From NCBI GenBank assembly GCA_033439765.1, contig JAULSN010000002.1, positions 1,736,001 to 1,800,000 of the forward strand: a DNA stretch of 64,000 nucleotides. Reading direction: 5' to 3'. The DNA is from Lasiosphaeria ovina. Its lineage: Eukaryota; Ascomycota; Sordariomycetes; Sordariales; Lasiosphaeriaceae. The notes under the pieces are model-generated. The model saw nothing but the letters and a program-made list of their open reading frames with translations, was not told the origin of the DNA and did not search any database. The translations under genes and the position numbers were made by a program. Shown here in pieces: positions 21,591 through 32,521 of this stretch; within the stretch, counting starts at the first letter, position 1, and every line of letters begins with the position of its first letter.

Positions 21591-22118
21591 TTCAGATAGG
21601 CTTACTTCCATCGGGTTTGGTCCGGGAAAATATGCTACTGAGGGTAGCTGATGTCTATACGTGTTTGTAGAAATAATGTCGGCAACCAAATGTATCCTGT
21701 CTCTGTACAGATTGCTCTGGACATGTTCACTGGTGATGTTGGGGTCTGAACTAGAGTTGGAGAAATCCACCTCGGCTCGCATTATCTCCAATGTTGACCG
21801 CCAATGACAGCAACCCCAACAGCGAGGGGTTGCAGATTCCGTTGGGGTTCAGGGTTCTCAACCATGGTTGTCTGTTTCGGGACATCGGATCCTACTATCC
21901 AGGTCTCTTCAAGTGATCTCCGCATGCTTTGTCTAATGATATAATTTAGTTTCGACTTACCTAGGGTTGTTTTCTTTACGATTTCATTGACCTGGAAGCT
22001 TTGTATCTGGAAGCGCTCTAACTTTGGTACTGTAGCCCAGCACCTTCTCTAGCGCACTCCCCCAAGCACCACTCGTGGGAACCTATACCTTACACGTACT
22101 CCGTATGCAGCAGCGTCC

Positions 22119-22985
22119 ATGGCGGCGCCACCGGACCCCCGTCTGCCAAAGGAGCTCAAGTCGGCCCCGCCGCCCGTGCCCAACGTCCTCGTCTCATTCC
22201 CGGTGCCACACGTCTTGATCATCACGCTCAACCGCCCGCGCCAGCTCAATGCCATCCCCTCGGCTCAGCACGCAGCCCTAGCCGCCCTGTACGCATGGTA
22301 CGACGCCGAGCCGCACCTGCGCTGCGCCGTGCTCACGGGGGCGGGGCGGGCGTTCTGCGCCGGCGCCGACCTGAAGGAGTGGCACGTCCAGAACAGCGAC
22401 GCATCGTCATCGTCCGCCGACAGAAACGGCTTCACGGCCGCCGGCTTCGGCGGCCTGTCCAACCGCGCCGGCAAGAAGCCCGTCGTCGCGGCCGTCAACG
22501 GCCTGTGCCTCGGCGGCGGCTTCGAGATGGTCGCTAACTGCGACCTCGTGCTCGCCGCCAGCGCCGCCACGTTTGGCCTGCCCGAGGTCACGCGCGGCGT
22601 CGTGGCTGTTGCTGGTGCTCTCCCGCGCCTCGCCCGCTCGCTCGGCCGCCAGCGCGCCGCCGAGCTCGCCCTCCTCGGCAGGACCGGCTACACCGCTGCC
22701 GCCATGCGCCGCTGGGGGCTCGTCAACTTTGTCGTTCCCGACGGCGAGAGCGTCGTCGGCGAGGCCCTGCGCGTCGCCTGCGAGGTCGCGGCTAATTCGC
22801 CGGATGCGGTCGTTGTCTCGCGCGAGGGCCTGCGTCTTGGTTGGGAGGGCGTGGGCCCGCAGATGGCGACTGAGATTCTGGCGAACGGCTTGTACGGCCG
22901 CATCGATCGCGGTGAGAATATGTGGGAGGGTGTTAGTAGCTTTGTCGAGAGGAGGAAGCCCGTCTGGAAGGATAGCAAGCTATGA
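22119..22985 (+). CDS. Peroxisomal enoyl-CoA hydratase/isomerase (crotonase family)
   Basis: Single exon, 288 residues. Crotonase-fold signatures are present: LITLNRPRQLNAI near residue 33-45; the oxyanion-hole segment GRAFCAGADLKEW; NGLCLGGGFEMVANCDLV with the first catalytic Glu; and ATFGLPEVTRGVVAVAGALP with the second catalytic Glu. Both acid residues needed for hydration of trans-2-enoyl-CoA are therefore kept, which favours hydratase over the one-Glu isomerases. The protein ends in SKL, a canonical PTS1 signal, so it should act in the peroxisome matrix, most likely in beta-oxidation or side-chain catabolism of a CoA ester. The length is typical. Neighbours give no pathway hint. Confidence 0.92.
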   Translation: MAAPPDPRLPKELKSAPPPVPNVLVSFPVPHVLIITLNRPRQLNAIPSAQHAALAALYAWYDAEPHLRCAVLTGAGRAFCAGADLKEWHVQNSDASSSSADRNGFTAAGFGGLSNRAGKKPVVAAVNGLCLGGGFEMVANCDLVLAASAATFGLPEVTRGVVAVAGALPRLARSLGRQRAAELALLGRTGYTAAAMRRWGLVNFVVPDGESVVGEALRVACEVAANSPDAVVVSREGLRLGWEGVGPQMATEILANGLYGRIDRGENMWEGVSSFVERRKPVWKDSKL

Positions 22986-23891
22986 TGGGGGTTTTATAGT
23001 ATTGGGTAATTTACGCCGATATTTGGGATGCTACGAGGAAGGTGTCTGAGTTCTGGGGGCAATGCGGAATCGCAACTATGTTTGCAATTTTTTATATTTT
23101 ATATATATATATTTTGCAACCTATTCTCGTTGTAAGATGTCCATCCTGGGGCCGTCATTTCGGTCGGATCACGCAAAGTTCTTCATGGAGAAATAAATAT
23201 ACAAATGCCATTGTCACCTCCATCGGTTTATCGAAAATGTAACTGTTCTTCTTGTTGCAGCACTGGAAATGGCCCGGTGCCCTGGTTAGCCCGGGTGGTT
23301 GACGCCAAACGTGCCTGCCCCCCTGACAGAGCGTCTGTAGCGGCGGCTTCCCCGCAACGCCGGCGCGGGGCTCCCTAAACATGTAAGCTGTAAGCTGTGG
23401 GGGACGCATTAGCGGTGCAGCAACACGCGGGACGGTTGTGGACGACGCGTCCCTTCCCCCACCTCACCGGATTCGCAACTTTCCATCAATCATCCAAATG
23501 GACATCATCCAAGATGCCAAGAAGCCGCCGGTACATTGTGAATACGCCAAGCCCGCTCCTCTCCAGCGTTGCAACGAAATGAGCATTGTCTTGCCAGTCT
23601 CATGGCTCCTCTGGGACTTGCTGCCAAATGCAGCAGCCTCGCCATATTGCCCGATAGGTAGATCAACTGCTTCCAGCATACCCCGTGCCGGGTAGCATCC
23701 AACGCAAGCATCTGGGAAACCCGGAACGTGGGTGCGGCTGCTGGTTAATCGTCTTCTGCCGGGTCTACGGGATATATGGATATGGATGGGTATTCTGATA
23801 AAAGCGCGCCGGCCGCCGCCCCCGCTAGCTTTCTGTCTTAACATGGCGGGCTCAGACCATCGCGCTCCATCGTGAGCCAGCCTAGGTAACC
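22986..23891. other. Intergenic, pectinase promoter
   Basis: No coding frame is supported. The first part is AT-rich with a TA run near 23097-23112. A GATATATGGATATGG stretch and TATA-like sequence lie about 100-130 bases before the GH28 start. Confidence 0.45.
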
Positions 23892-25405
23892 ATGAAACCG
23901 CTCCTGCTGGCGTTTCTTGCGGCGGCAGGCGGAGCATTGGCTAGCGTCGACCTACCTGCCGGGATTCCACGCTCTCTGTCCGAGTTCAGGAGGAAGCACC
24001 CGTACAAGCTGAAGCAGAACACGGGCCGGCGGATTGTCAACATCCGGGCATCAGCCACTGACACGGACGACGTCGCGGATGACTTCTTGCGAGGCCTCCA
24101 CAGCGCCAACCACGGCGGCACACTGGAGCTGCCACAAGGCAAGACGTTTGTCATTGGCAAGCCGTTGGACCTTACCTTCCTCGACGACATTCACATCCAA
24201 CTCGACGGCGAAATAAGGTTCACCAACGACACGCCCTACTGGCAGGCAAATGCCTTCCGGCACCCGTTCCAGAACAGCATCATGTTCTGGAAATGGGGAG
24301 GCAGCAACATCAAGCTCTTCGGAGGGGGCGTCTTGAACGGCAACGGCCAGAGGTGGTGGAACGAGTTCTCTGGGCTCGAGATTCTCGACCCAACTAATGC
24401 CTACCTGCGCCCCATCTTGTTCTATGCCGAGAACGCAACCGGCCTCAGCATCGAAGGAATACATCTCAAGGACTCGCCTTGCTGGACGACCTTCTTTGTG
24501 ACGTGTTAGTGCGCACGGCTCGGGCTCCTATCGGCGCGCTCAGTCGGTCCTGTTGCTGATTTGTCTCATATCTGATAGCCAAGGACATCTCTCTAAAGGA
24601 CGTCGCCTGCACCGCGCAGTCCAACAACGCGACCGCTCTGCCCAAGAACACAGACTTCTTCGACTCGCTCAATGTCGAGCGTGTCACGGTAGAGCGGGCC
24701 TGGGTAAATATCGGAGATGACTGCTTTTCGCCCAAGTCCAACGCGACGGACCTGTATGTCAATACCATGTACTGCAACGGCACGCACGGCCAGTCAATGG
24801 GCTCGATTGGCCAATACTCGGGCGAAAAGAGCTTCATCCGCAACGTCCATGTCGAGAACGTGTGGTTGCTCAACGGACAGCACGGCGCCCGTCTGAAGTC
24901 GTGGGCTGGGCCAGACGTGGGTTACGGCTTCATTGACAATGTCACCTTCAAGAACTTCTGGAACGGGAACAACGAGTACTCGGCATTCCTAGACTCCTGC
25001 TACTTCAATGTAAGCCTAGTCCCGATGCTATCCTTAATACAATCAGTGTGGGCTAGTTTGACTTACACCGAGCAGATCAACGCGACAGCTTGTGCCGCCT
25101 ACCCATCGCAGGTCAACATCACCAATGTCTTGTTCGACAACTTTTCGGGCTACACTTCTGGCAAGTACGGTAGAGTCGTGGCACGCCTGACTTGCAGCCC
25201 AAATGCGATTTGTCAAAACATCCAGTTCCGGAACTTCAATGTCACGAGCCCATGCGGAGGCTCACCAGTCATCATCTGCGACGGCATCCGTGGCGGTATT
25301 GGTCTCCCCTGTGTCAACTCGACAAGCGTCGAAGCAACGGCTGCACTCAAAGAGAAGTGCACGGCGGCAAGCATGGCGGTACTTCCAAGCGCAACACCTT
25401 GGTAG
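23892..25405 (+). CDS. Secreted GH28 pectinase (exo-polygalacturonase type)
   Basis: Three exons: 23892-24504, 24579-25009 and 25076-25405, giving 457 residues. The last acceptor could be three bases earlier (one extra Gln). The signal peptide covers about residues 1-18. GH28 hallmarks are in order: NTD at 228-230, the catalytic pair in GDDCF (Asp251-Asp252), the catalytic His in GTHGQSMGSIG (His274), and the RLKSW strand (RIK motif) near 307. The parallel beta-helix repeats are rich in N-x-T/S glycosylation sites, and paired Cys residues lie near the C-terminus. It would hydrolyse the galacturonan backbone outside the cell. The THGQSMGSIGQY variant of the GHGxSxGS motif and the NIGDDC strand point to the exo-acting branch (exo-polygalacturonase or exo-rhamnogalacturonase). 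Exact substrate is inference. Confidence 0.92.
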
Positions 25406-25658
25406 TTGTATTTTGTTCTTTCTTGTTTTGCTAGGGGGTATATATATATCCAGGGATGAAGATGCAAATTATTAGCATTAAACCGCGACCCGGTCCGATC
25501 TGCTTCTGCCCAAAAAGAATCACACACCAACAAACACACGCAGGGTTTATACGCAAGCTTGTCCAGTGTCAACGCATCCTCCCGCTCGATTTTCTCCATC
25601 TGGAATTGCAAAAAGCGAAACTACCCATCAGGGCCAGGTAGGCCACAACCCGTCTTAT

Positions 25659-26387
25659 TTAGAGCGCAGCAACAACGCCGAGGAAGCCAGCCGCAAGCAC
25701 AACGGCGCTGGCAAGGCCAGTCTCGCGCGGGCCGCCGTTGGTGGAAGTCGGCTTCGTGTTGGAGCCGCCGCCGCCGGAGCCAGTGCCAGCAGCAGAGCCA
25801 GCTCCCGATCCAGTGCCTGCAGCCGAGCCTCCGGTAGGGTTAGCGAAGCCAGTGTCGGTGCCCGCGGCCACGCCACCTCCGGAGCCAGTGCCTGCGGCCG
25901 AGCCTCCGGTGGGGTTAGCGAAGCCAGTGTCGGTGCCCGCGGCCACGCCACCTCCGCCTGTTGGGGTAGCCGGAGAACCTCCGCCGTTGGCAAGGGTGCC
26001 GTCGGTGCAGAAGGGCTCGTTCTGGACGGCGCTGCTGGCGCCGGGGCACTCGGAGATGATGCTGTACAAGTCGTCCGAGATGGAGTAATACCACGAGTAG
26101 GCTTTGGTCAGGTAGCTCGAGAATTCGTCCCCAACGGACCCATCGATGGAGTAGGAGCAGGGGTTGGTGACTGGGTGGGCCTCGATGTAACTGGCGAGGT
26201 CAGGCGGCGGGGTCGGGGCTGAGGTGAAGAGGGACGCTAGGTCTGTGATGCAGGCAGTGGCGAGGCCGGAGTCGTCCGTCTGGCGCGCCGCGATGTCGCG
26301 GTTGTAAAGGACGTGGGCCGGAAAGGGGAGGTCTTCGGCCAGGACGGCGACGGCCAGCGAGGCCAGGACGGTAGCCTTGACGAACAT
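25659..26387 (-). CDS. GPI-type small surface protein with Gly-rich repeat
   Basis: Single exon, 242 residues. Signal peptide at about residues 1-17 (ending AVLA). A Cys-containing globular part (residues about 25-130) has four Cys and the pattern YSWYYSISDDLYSIISECP. A Gly/Thr/Ala-rich stalk follows, and a hydrophobic tail (ASAVVLAAGFLGVVAAL) matches a GPI-anchor signal. The stalk holds two nearly identical copies of GGGVAAGTDTGFANPTGG. The globular part resembles the widespread fungal group annotated as infection-structure-specific or DUF7735-type proteins, but that link is from memory of the pattern and is uncertain. It is convergent with the GH28 gene, about 250 bases away. Role unknown, presumably cell-surface. 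Confidence 0.82.
   Translation of the reverse strand: MFVKATVLASLAVAVLAEDLPFPAHVLYNRDIAARQTDDSGLATACITDLASLFTSAPTPPPDLASYIEAHPVTNPCSYSIDGSVGDEFSSYLTKAYSWYYSISDDLYSIISECPGASSAVQNEPFCTDGTLANGGGSPATPTGGGGVAAGTDTGFANPTGGSAAGTGSGGGVAAGTDTGFANPTGGSAAGTGSGAGSAAGTGSGGGGSNTKPTSTNGGPRETGLASAVVLAAGFLGVVAAL
25812..25957. repeat. Two-copy 72-bp direct repeat inside the GPI-protein gene
   Basis: Two copies, 25812-25884 and 25884-25957, differ at only about two positions (TGCAGCCG/TGCGGCCG; GGTAGGG/GGTGGGG). They encode the duplicated Gly-rich stalk unit in frame. Such repeats often vary in number between strains. Confidence 0.85.
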
Positions 26388-29028
26388 GTTGGCTTTTGTT
26401 TAGGAGTGTGGTGGTAATGGCTGTTGGGCTCTGTCCTTGTTCTTCCGGTTTCGAGGGAAAGCGTCAGTCGATATGGAAGAAATGCGAGGAGGGGAGGTCC
26501 CAGACGCGAGCAGACGAACGGCACCCGGCGTCATTTATAAATGCTCGTTTGTCCCCCTTCTCCATCTCGCTAATTGATCTAACCTGTTTCCCTAGCTCGC
26601 TTTTCGTTCTCAACGGGCGACACTCCCAGTTTACGCAGTTTACGCCCTCGATACCCATGTCGCGCGCCTCAGCCCCTTGAACGGGATCCTCCACAACTGG
26701 CACAACAAGCTCCTCCCAGCAAATTGAGGACTAGACTCTGGTGGGTAGCTACGGGAGCTCCGCTGGAGCGCGACCCGCCTCTTCCAAGCGTCTGTCTGTT
26801 TGTCAATCCACACACCCCCTGGGGCCCCTCCACCCGCTCTGCTTCCCTTGTCTAGTTCGAGATTCGGCAGTAGCGGCCAGGGTTAGCTTTTAGAGACACG
26901 GACTCGGACAGCGGCGGACGGGGTCTGGCCTGGTCTGGATACCCAGCAGCTTCTGTAGCGTTGTACAAAACACAATGCGCTGCTCGGATCCCAATGCACA
27001 ACAATTGGCTGCCACCTTCTGGTTGGCCCAGCACAACCGCAGCCCCTTGCCCTCGCCTGTCACAGCACAATCTCCATCAGACCTAAACTGTCATGGCCTG
27101 CCTGCCGAGGTCTGAGCCCGGTAACGTATCATGACTGCGGTGTTTTTCTTTGCTCTTGACAGTGTGTTTTGCAAAGGATTTCTCTGGGAATCTCCCAATT
27201 TCATCACTGCTCACTTTGACATTTGACAATCGACGTTTATTGCTCCTTGGCAGCAGCGGCAGTGGCAAAGGCACAGCACCGGGGCCGTCTTGGCTAAAGC
27301 TGGGCGCGGCGGTCCCACGTTCAGGGGAACCACTGAAAGCTCAAAGCAAGCGAAGTGGGTTGACTTCCCGAATGAGCCCGCCTTGCGGGGGAAGGGCCAA
27401 GAGTTTTTCACCCCCTGACCAGGCCGATTGATCGTAGAAAGTGGCGCTCCCCATCCACTGCGGCGTACTCGCACTCGTGTCTGTTTACGGACAAGGGAGC
27501 TGCTGTCGCCGGTTGGAGAAGCGAGCGACTGGTGAACATGTGGTGCTCTGGCGCTCTGCATTCCTTGTGCTGTGCAGCCATGCAGACACGCCAAGCCAAT
27601 CAATCACCCCCGTTTCAATATCTCGGCCCAAGAAAAAAAGCAGTGCCCTCCTCTTCGTCAACCCAATTGCCGTTTGGCGTCTAGGAGCCAAAAACGTGCC
27701 ACAGGGACCCCTTCTTCCAATTTAAACCATTCAGCCCCAACGCCACTCCGCCAAGACCAGCCAATTGAAGCTCCAGGCCTTGGCATTCACAATTCCACAT
27801 GCACCCCCTTCGATCTGCGCCCCGCCTCTGGAACGGGAAAACGGCTTTTTTTGCCTTTTCAGCTTGGGAGCAAACTATTGAAAAGATGCCAGACGTTTTA
27901 TTCGCCATTACGTCCCGAGCATGGCGTTTTTTCGTTTATGCGCGGCGCCTGCGGGAGCCAGCAAGCACAAGAGACAAAAAGCATACCCCCCCCCCTCTCC
28001 CCTCCTTTGCGGCGTAATTAACAAAACGACTTGTTGGCGGCCTCGCACAGAAAAATGTTTCAAGCGAAATGCGCCTCGCCTGAGCTTCCCGTGCAGCAAA
28101 AACTAGAAGCTGATGAGGGGGGTGACGTAAATGAGGTCGGTCGGTGAGCTGGCAAGGCCAAGCTGCGGAATCGAGAGATCAATAGTGTTGTCTTCTCTGC
28201 GGCGATATCTGGGCGGGAGAAGATGGGACTCAAAGGTTGCAGTCTGCTCACCGAACTCTTGGCTGACGTGCCGAGTACCAAACCTAAAAGTTAGGTGGGA
28301 TTTGGAGAAGGCCAAAGTGGGGTCGTCGACGAGTGTTGGTGTTGGACAACGCGTCTCTCGAAACTCTGCAGTGTTAGTATTAGTAAGGTAACGTTAATTA
28401 GATGGCCAGATCAGTCAATTTCGAGCTCGGGAACATGATTGGTGTATTTCCTAGTATGTAGGCACAGCATTTTCATTCTATCAACACGTCTGGGACTATC
28501 ACGGTTACGGTAGGCAAACCGGAACTCCACCGGTCAACATAATCTCCGTCGGATTGTCTGCAAGCTGTGCCGAAGAGGGTTTGGAGTTTGCACAGTAAAA
28601 TAACTAAATGTGATAGGTTAATGAGACGATACGAATGGAAGTACCAAAGCGTGGACTATCCACTGCAATAATTGGACGCTAGACTTGAGCCTTTGGGCTT
28701 CGGGAATAACCGCAATATTTGAGCGTGATGATTTTCCAACTTTTATAGACAAGAATCAACCCGAAAATTGAATTCAATTTTTGGAGTCCTCCTGAGAATA
28801 AGAAGTTACCGTGGTTGTCCGCGTATTATAGAGCAAACGCAAGACATGGACCCATCCGTAGTCCAAACGGCTCACAAAGCGTCTCACTCAACAGCAAACT
28901 GGCTTCGTAACACGGCTCTTGATAGCAGCCGGACACCATGCCAAACCGATTCAGCAAACCACAATTATTACTGACAACATCACCAAGAGAGGGCAACTGG
29001 CCTCGTCCGCTACCAATATAGAACTGGT
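26388..29028. other. Long intergenic region
   Basis: About 2.6 kb. Near 26480-26700 is the promoter of the GPI protein, with a TATAAAT-like site at 26535-26541. Further right the sequence is mixed with many short unsupported frames. One, 28315-28103 (-, 70 residues), has no family match. No transposon, tRNA or repeat was recognised. Confidence 0.45.
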
Positions 29029-29591
29029 TCATGACCACCACCGCTCATGCCGCATGCTCAGCGCCAGCCAGTGCTGCATACTAGGCGTGGCGTGAAGCAA
29101 GAGCGGGCAGGACGGCCTGTCGACGGCGACAAAGACATAGGAAGCCAGCGCAGCCTGGACGTCAAAGTCGGTCTGATACGACCGGGCGACAGCTGACGGC
29201 GATGGCGGAAGCACCTTGTGCGGCACGCTCACAAGATCGGGCTTCTCGTACAGTAGCGCCAGCGTGTTCCAGTTCGCGTCGTGTCTGTAGAATTCCGCTA
29301 TTGTTAGCTTGACGCTGTGAGTTGAAAGGGGATGGGAGAGGGTGTGGAGTGGGAACCGGGGAGTAATCAAAAGCAAATGCACAAACAGAGACATTCACGG
29401 TGAGATGAAACAAAGGCTCACTCTCTGAGCAACGCATTGCTGCCTGCAGCAGCAGCAGGAATTGCACTCAGACCGGCGCACTTGTCGAATTCCACGAGCT
29501 CCCAGTTCTCATCGGGTGGCTCCTCCTCGACCGAATCGCAACCGCACGATCGCGCTTTGGTTTGCTTTGCCTTCACAATGCTGGCCGCCAT
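29029..29591 (-). CDS. Hypothetical protein, two exons
   Basis: Proposed exons 29591-29422 and 29314-29029 (GTGAGC donor, CTCACAG acceptor, 107-base intron), giving 151 residues. The join is supported by frame: only the 29314 acceptor keeps the long second-exon frame open. The protein starts with a Lys/Cys-containing segment (KARSCGCDS), then an acidic EEEPPDENWELVEF block, and ends with a mixed alpha/beta-looking region (FYRHDANWNTLALLYEKPDL ... MQHWLALSMRHERWW). There is no signal peptide, transmembrane segment or known domain. The length of clean frame after splicing favours a real gene, but I do not recognise it. Confidence 0.5.
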
Positions 29592-30605
29592 GGTCACGAT
29601 AATGGTGTATACGCAGCAGGGTAACGTGTACGCGGTGTTCAAGGGGCGGTGTCATTTGAAACCCGCCAGCTTGCTGGGCTGGTTGGCTTTGATATGATCA
29701 ACCATCTCACCGCGTCAAACCACACCAAGTCAGTTTCTCACACTGCTGCCGCCGCATACTTATGCTTTCTTCCAGCACGAGCTCGACCGCGCTGGCGGAG
29801 CAGTGCTCTCTGACATGTGACGCGACGGATGTGACACTCGGATCAACTGGTCCGGGGCTTAATTCGATTCGTGTGCCTGGCTCTCTGGGCGCGGGAGGCA
29901 TGTTTAGAGGCGATTTGATTACCGCACCTATCAAAGGCGAACAGATTTCGGGTTGCGGTGTCGAGTTCAGGAAATCCAGGTTCTGTCAGCTTGTTTATCA
30001 GTCCTGGACGGTGCCACGAGGAGAAGTGCGGTGAGATTGCGTCCCGATCTGGAAATGCCGTACACTGCGCAAGGCAGAATCGAGGCGGAGGTGTCTGACG
30101 GATTGTGTTCTTTTGGGCCTTCTAGAATCCCGATGAACTTGGCGGGGGAGACGCGGTCCGCCCTGCCGTGGAATCGGGTGAGCGATTTATGGTTGCCAAT
30201 CCCCAGACTCGATTTTCAACAGCATTTGTTTGCGTCTCCATGACTCACCAAGAAAGGTCGATAAATGCAGTGCATGATGTACGCCCAACAACTATTCCCG
30301 GCGCACTTGCGTAGTAACGCAACGTATTTATTTGGCAGAGTGAGAAAATGATGATGCAAGTCGTCTGCCATGTCGTAAGTGTGTGAACCCCCCCGACCCT
30401 CTTTGTTGAAATAATACAGATAACCCCCTTGACCGCCCTGCTTTCGGACTCTGCCAGCCCAACGTCCCTTGAGCATAGATGTGTTCGCTTCATTTCTCAA
30501 ATATTTCCACACAGAGGTCGCCATTTCGCATGTGACAGAACAACGACTGGGCAGAAACCAGACCCAGGCTTTCCTTGACTTCAGTCCCTTGTCACTTGGC
30601 GCGTA
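29592..30605. other. Intergenic, nothing recognised
   Basis: Upstream region of the hypothetical protein and 3' flank of the acetyltransferase gene, both on the minus strand. No coding frame, repeat or RNA gene is supported. Confidence 0.45.
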
Positions 30606-31369
30606 TTATATACCAGGCCTGTACATCATGGCTACTAGTGTCAACCTCTCCTTTTCGCCCGGAACTTGGATGATAAAAGTGCCAATCGTCTCAAACCCCA
30701 GCCACGTGTACAACTCGTAGCCCATGGGACTGGCCATAACCGACATGTCCTGCAGACCCTCCTTGCGCACGAGCTCCATGGCCCAACGACACAGCGATGT
30801 GCCATGGCCTCGGCGCTGATAGTCAGGTAGCGTGGCGAGGATCTGGAGGTGGATCTGGTCGGGGCCGATGGAGCCAAAATAAGTCTTGTACGCTCTGATC
30901 TGACCCTTCCAAAAGGCATCAAAGTGCTCGTGGTTGGCATCCTTGCGGGTGCTACCGCCTCGCTCCTCGACCTCAGTCACAGCTATGACTCTGCGTGTCA
31001 GTTGACCCGAACAACAAGTTTGCCCCCTCTGCGGGCAGGGAGTTGCGAGGGGCGAGACTTGCGGTCCTGAGCCTGGTAGTCGGGGCCGTACTTTCTCTTA
31101 TTGGCATACGACACGTCCCAGACGCCAAAGGCGACAATCATGGTCTCGCAGTCTGGCTCGAGGGCGTCCTCGACCACCATGACGCACCAATCATTATGTG
31201 CAGGGTCTAGGAAAAGCTCAAGCAGCATGCGCGTGTACTTGTAGTGGTCGTCGGGGTACTCATACCGTAGTGGGAAGCGGTAGTCCCACTGCGGGTCAAG
31301 CGGCATGGCCTGGATGATGACATTGGTGATGGCGTCGACGTCCGACGGGAGTCCCAGCCGTGGTCTCAT
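30606..31369 (-). CDS. GNAT-family N-acetyltransferase
   Basis: Two exons: 31369-31092 and 30990-30606, giving 220 residues. The 101-base intron (GTACGG donor, CGCAG acceptor, AACTGAC just upstream) joins SYANKRK to VIAVTEVEERGG in frame. The acetyl-CoA-binding motif A is LQILATLPDYQRRGHGTSLC (Q/R-x-x-G-x-G/A loop), followed by the motif B strand with LYTWLGFETIGTF, placing it in the single-domain GNAT family. The N-terminus (RPRLGLPSDVDAITNVIIQA) matches the usual opening of small fungal GNAT proteins. It would transfer an acetyl group from acetyl-CoA to an amine; the substrate cannot be told. Many fungal genomes carry dozens of paralogues of this type. Confidence 0.85.
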
Positions 31370-32521
31370 TGTATGTACCCAGTAAGCGTGACACGACGGC
31401 GCGCTGCAACAGGGACGAAAAACCGGGCTGCGTCTGTAACGAGAGCAAGGCGAACCCAAACTTTGGTAGAGCAAAAATAGAGAGACAAAAAAAAGGTAGT
31501 CCTGGTACTATGGAAGTATTGGAAAGGGGTGGGGAATCGATGCCGCCACCGGGACCGCCCAAGGCAGCAGCCTTGGTTTTTACATAGGATCCGTCCCCGG
31601 AGTTTCTCGTTCGTTGTAAGACTCTGAGCCTCACCGTTATTAGTACCCGAAAGTCAAAATAGGGGAATTCACGCAAAGGGAGCCGCGAAGGAGGCGTTAG
31701 GGTGGCGGCTAGATGCTTCTATGGCTTGGTCTGAAACAAAAAACACCGCGAAGCCAGACGCCTCTTCGGGAAGGTGCATCACAAAACATTCTCTGAGTCC
31801 TTGGCAGTTACGAGTGGCACTTACGTTTGCGGGCTGCGGCATGGCTGGCGTGTGCGTGTTGTGTGCTTACTTCTCAGGTGTCACGATGGGAGGGATGGAT
31901 GGCCGGATGGATGGGATGGATGGGTTGGGCACTGAGTCACAGACAGGTGCACGGCGACTGCCAGTGTCTGCCCATCTGCCTGTCAGCTCGCTCTGAAGTG
32001 GTGCGGTAAGGTACAGTACAATACATAACGCAGCTGCAAGCCAGCGCAGGAACTCGTAATCACCACCCACGACGATACGGGATGCCGTGGACGAGCTGCC
32101 GTAGACGGGCCTCGCCAACTGAGGTGCTGTGGCTGCCCACCCTGTCCGCCCTGCCTTGTGGATAGTCAGCCTTGAGAGCCCGACGGACTAGCGCTAGCGA
32201 TTTTTCGAGGCGCGTGCTGCAAGACTGGCTTGTGCGGAAGTCGCCGACCAGGGCACTTGGCATCTTGGCGGCAGCCACGCTAGCCCCAGAACAGAAGTGC
32301 GGAGAGAGAAAGAGCAACGCGGTAACCAGAAGGCGACCGAGGGGAAGGTTGGGGGCGGCACCTGTGCTGCCTGCTGTGGCATTCCGCGGCTCATCAGGGC
32401 CTGTCCTACATAATACCGCAGCCAGCAATAAAACCGCGGTCTTCTGGGGTCCAAACATTCTGCTACTGTTCCTGACCTGAGCTGGTCGAGACGGTTGGTG
32501 TGATGACTATGATGTAGCACG
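31370..32521. other. Divergent promoter region
   Basis: Separates the GNAT gene (-) from the Zn-cluster regulator (+), so it should hold both promoters. A GGATGG-type short tandem repeat (ATGGATGGCCGGATGGATGGGATGGATGG) lies at about 31895-31925. No coding frame is supported. Confidence 0.5.

Larger units (their letters stand above)
21091..22118. other. Intergenic with diverged tandem repeats
   Basis: Apart from the roughly 145-base tandem repeat listed separately, this holds a perfect 10-bp hairpin at 21565-21590 and a 7-bp hairpin at 21812-21833. It also holds the promoter of the enoyl-CoA hydratase gene. No coding frame is supported. Confidence 0.5.

Noticed and set aside
28103..28315. Minus-strand 70-residue frame with regular composition
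   Set aside because: Could be a first exon, but no partner exon or domain was found.
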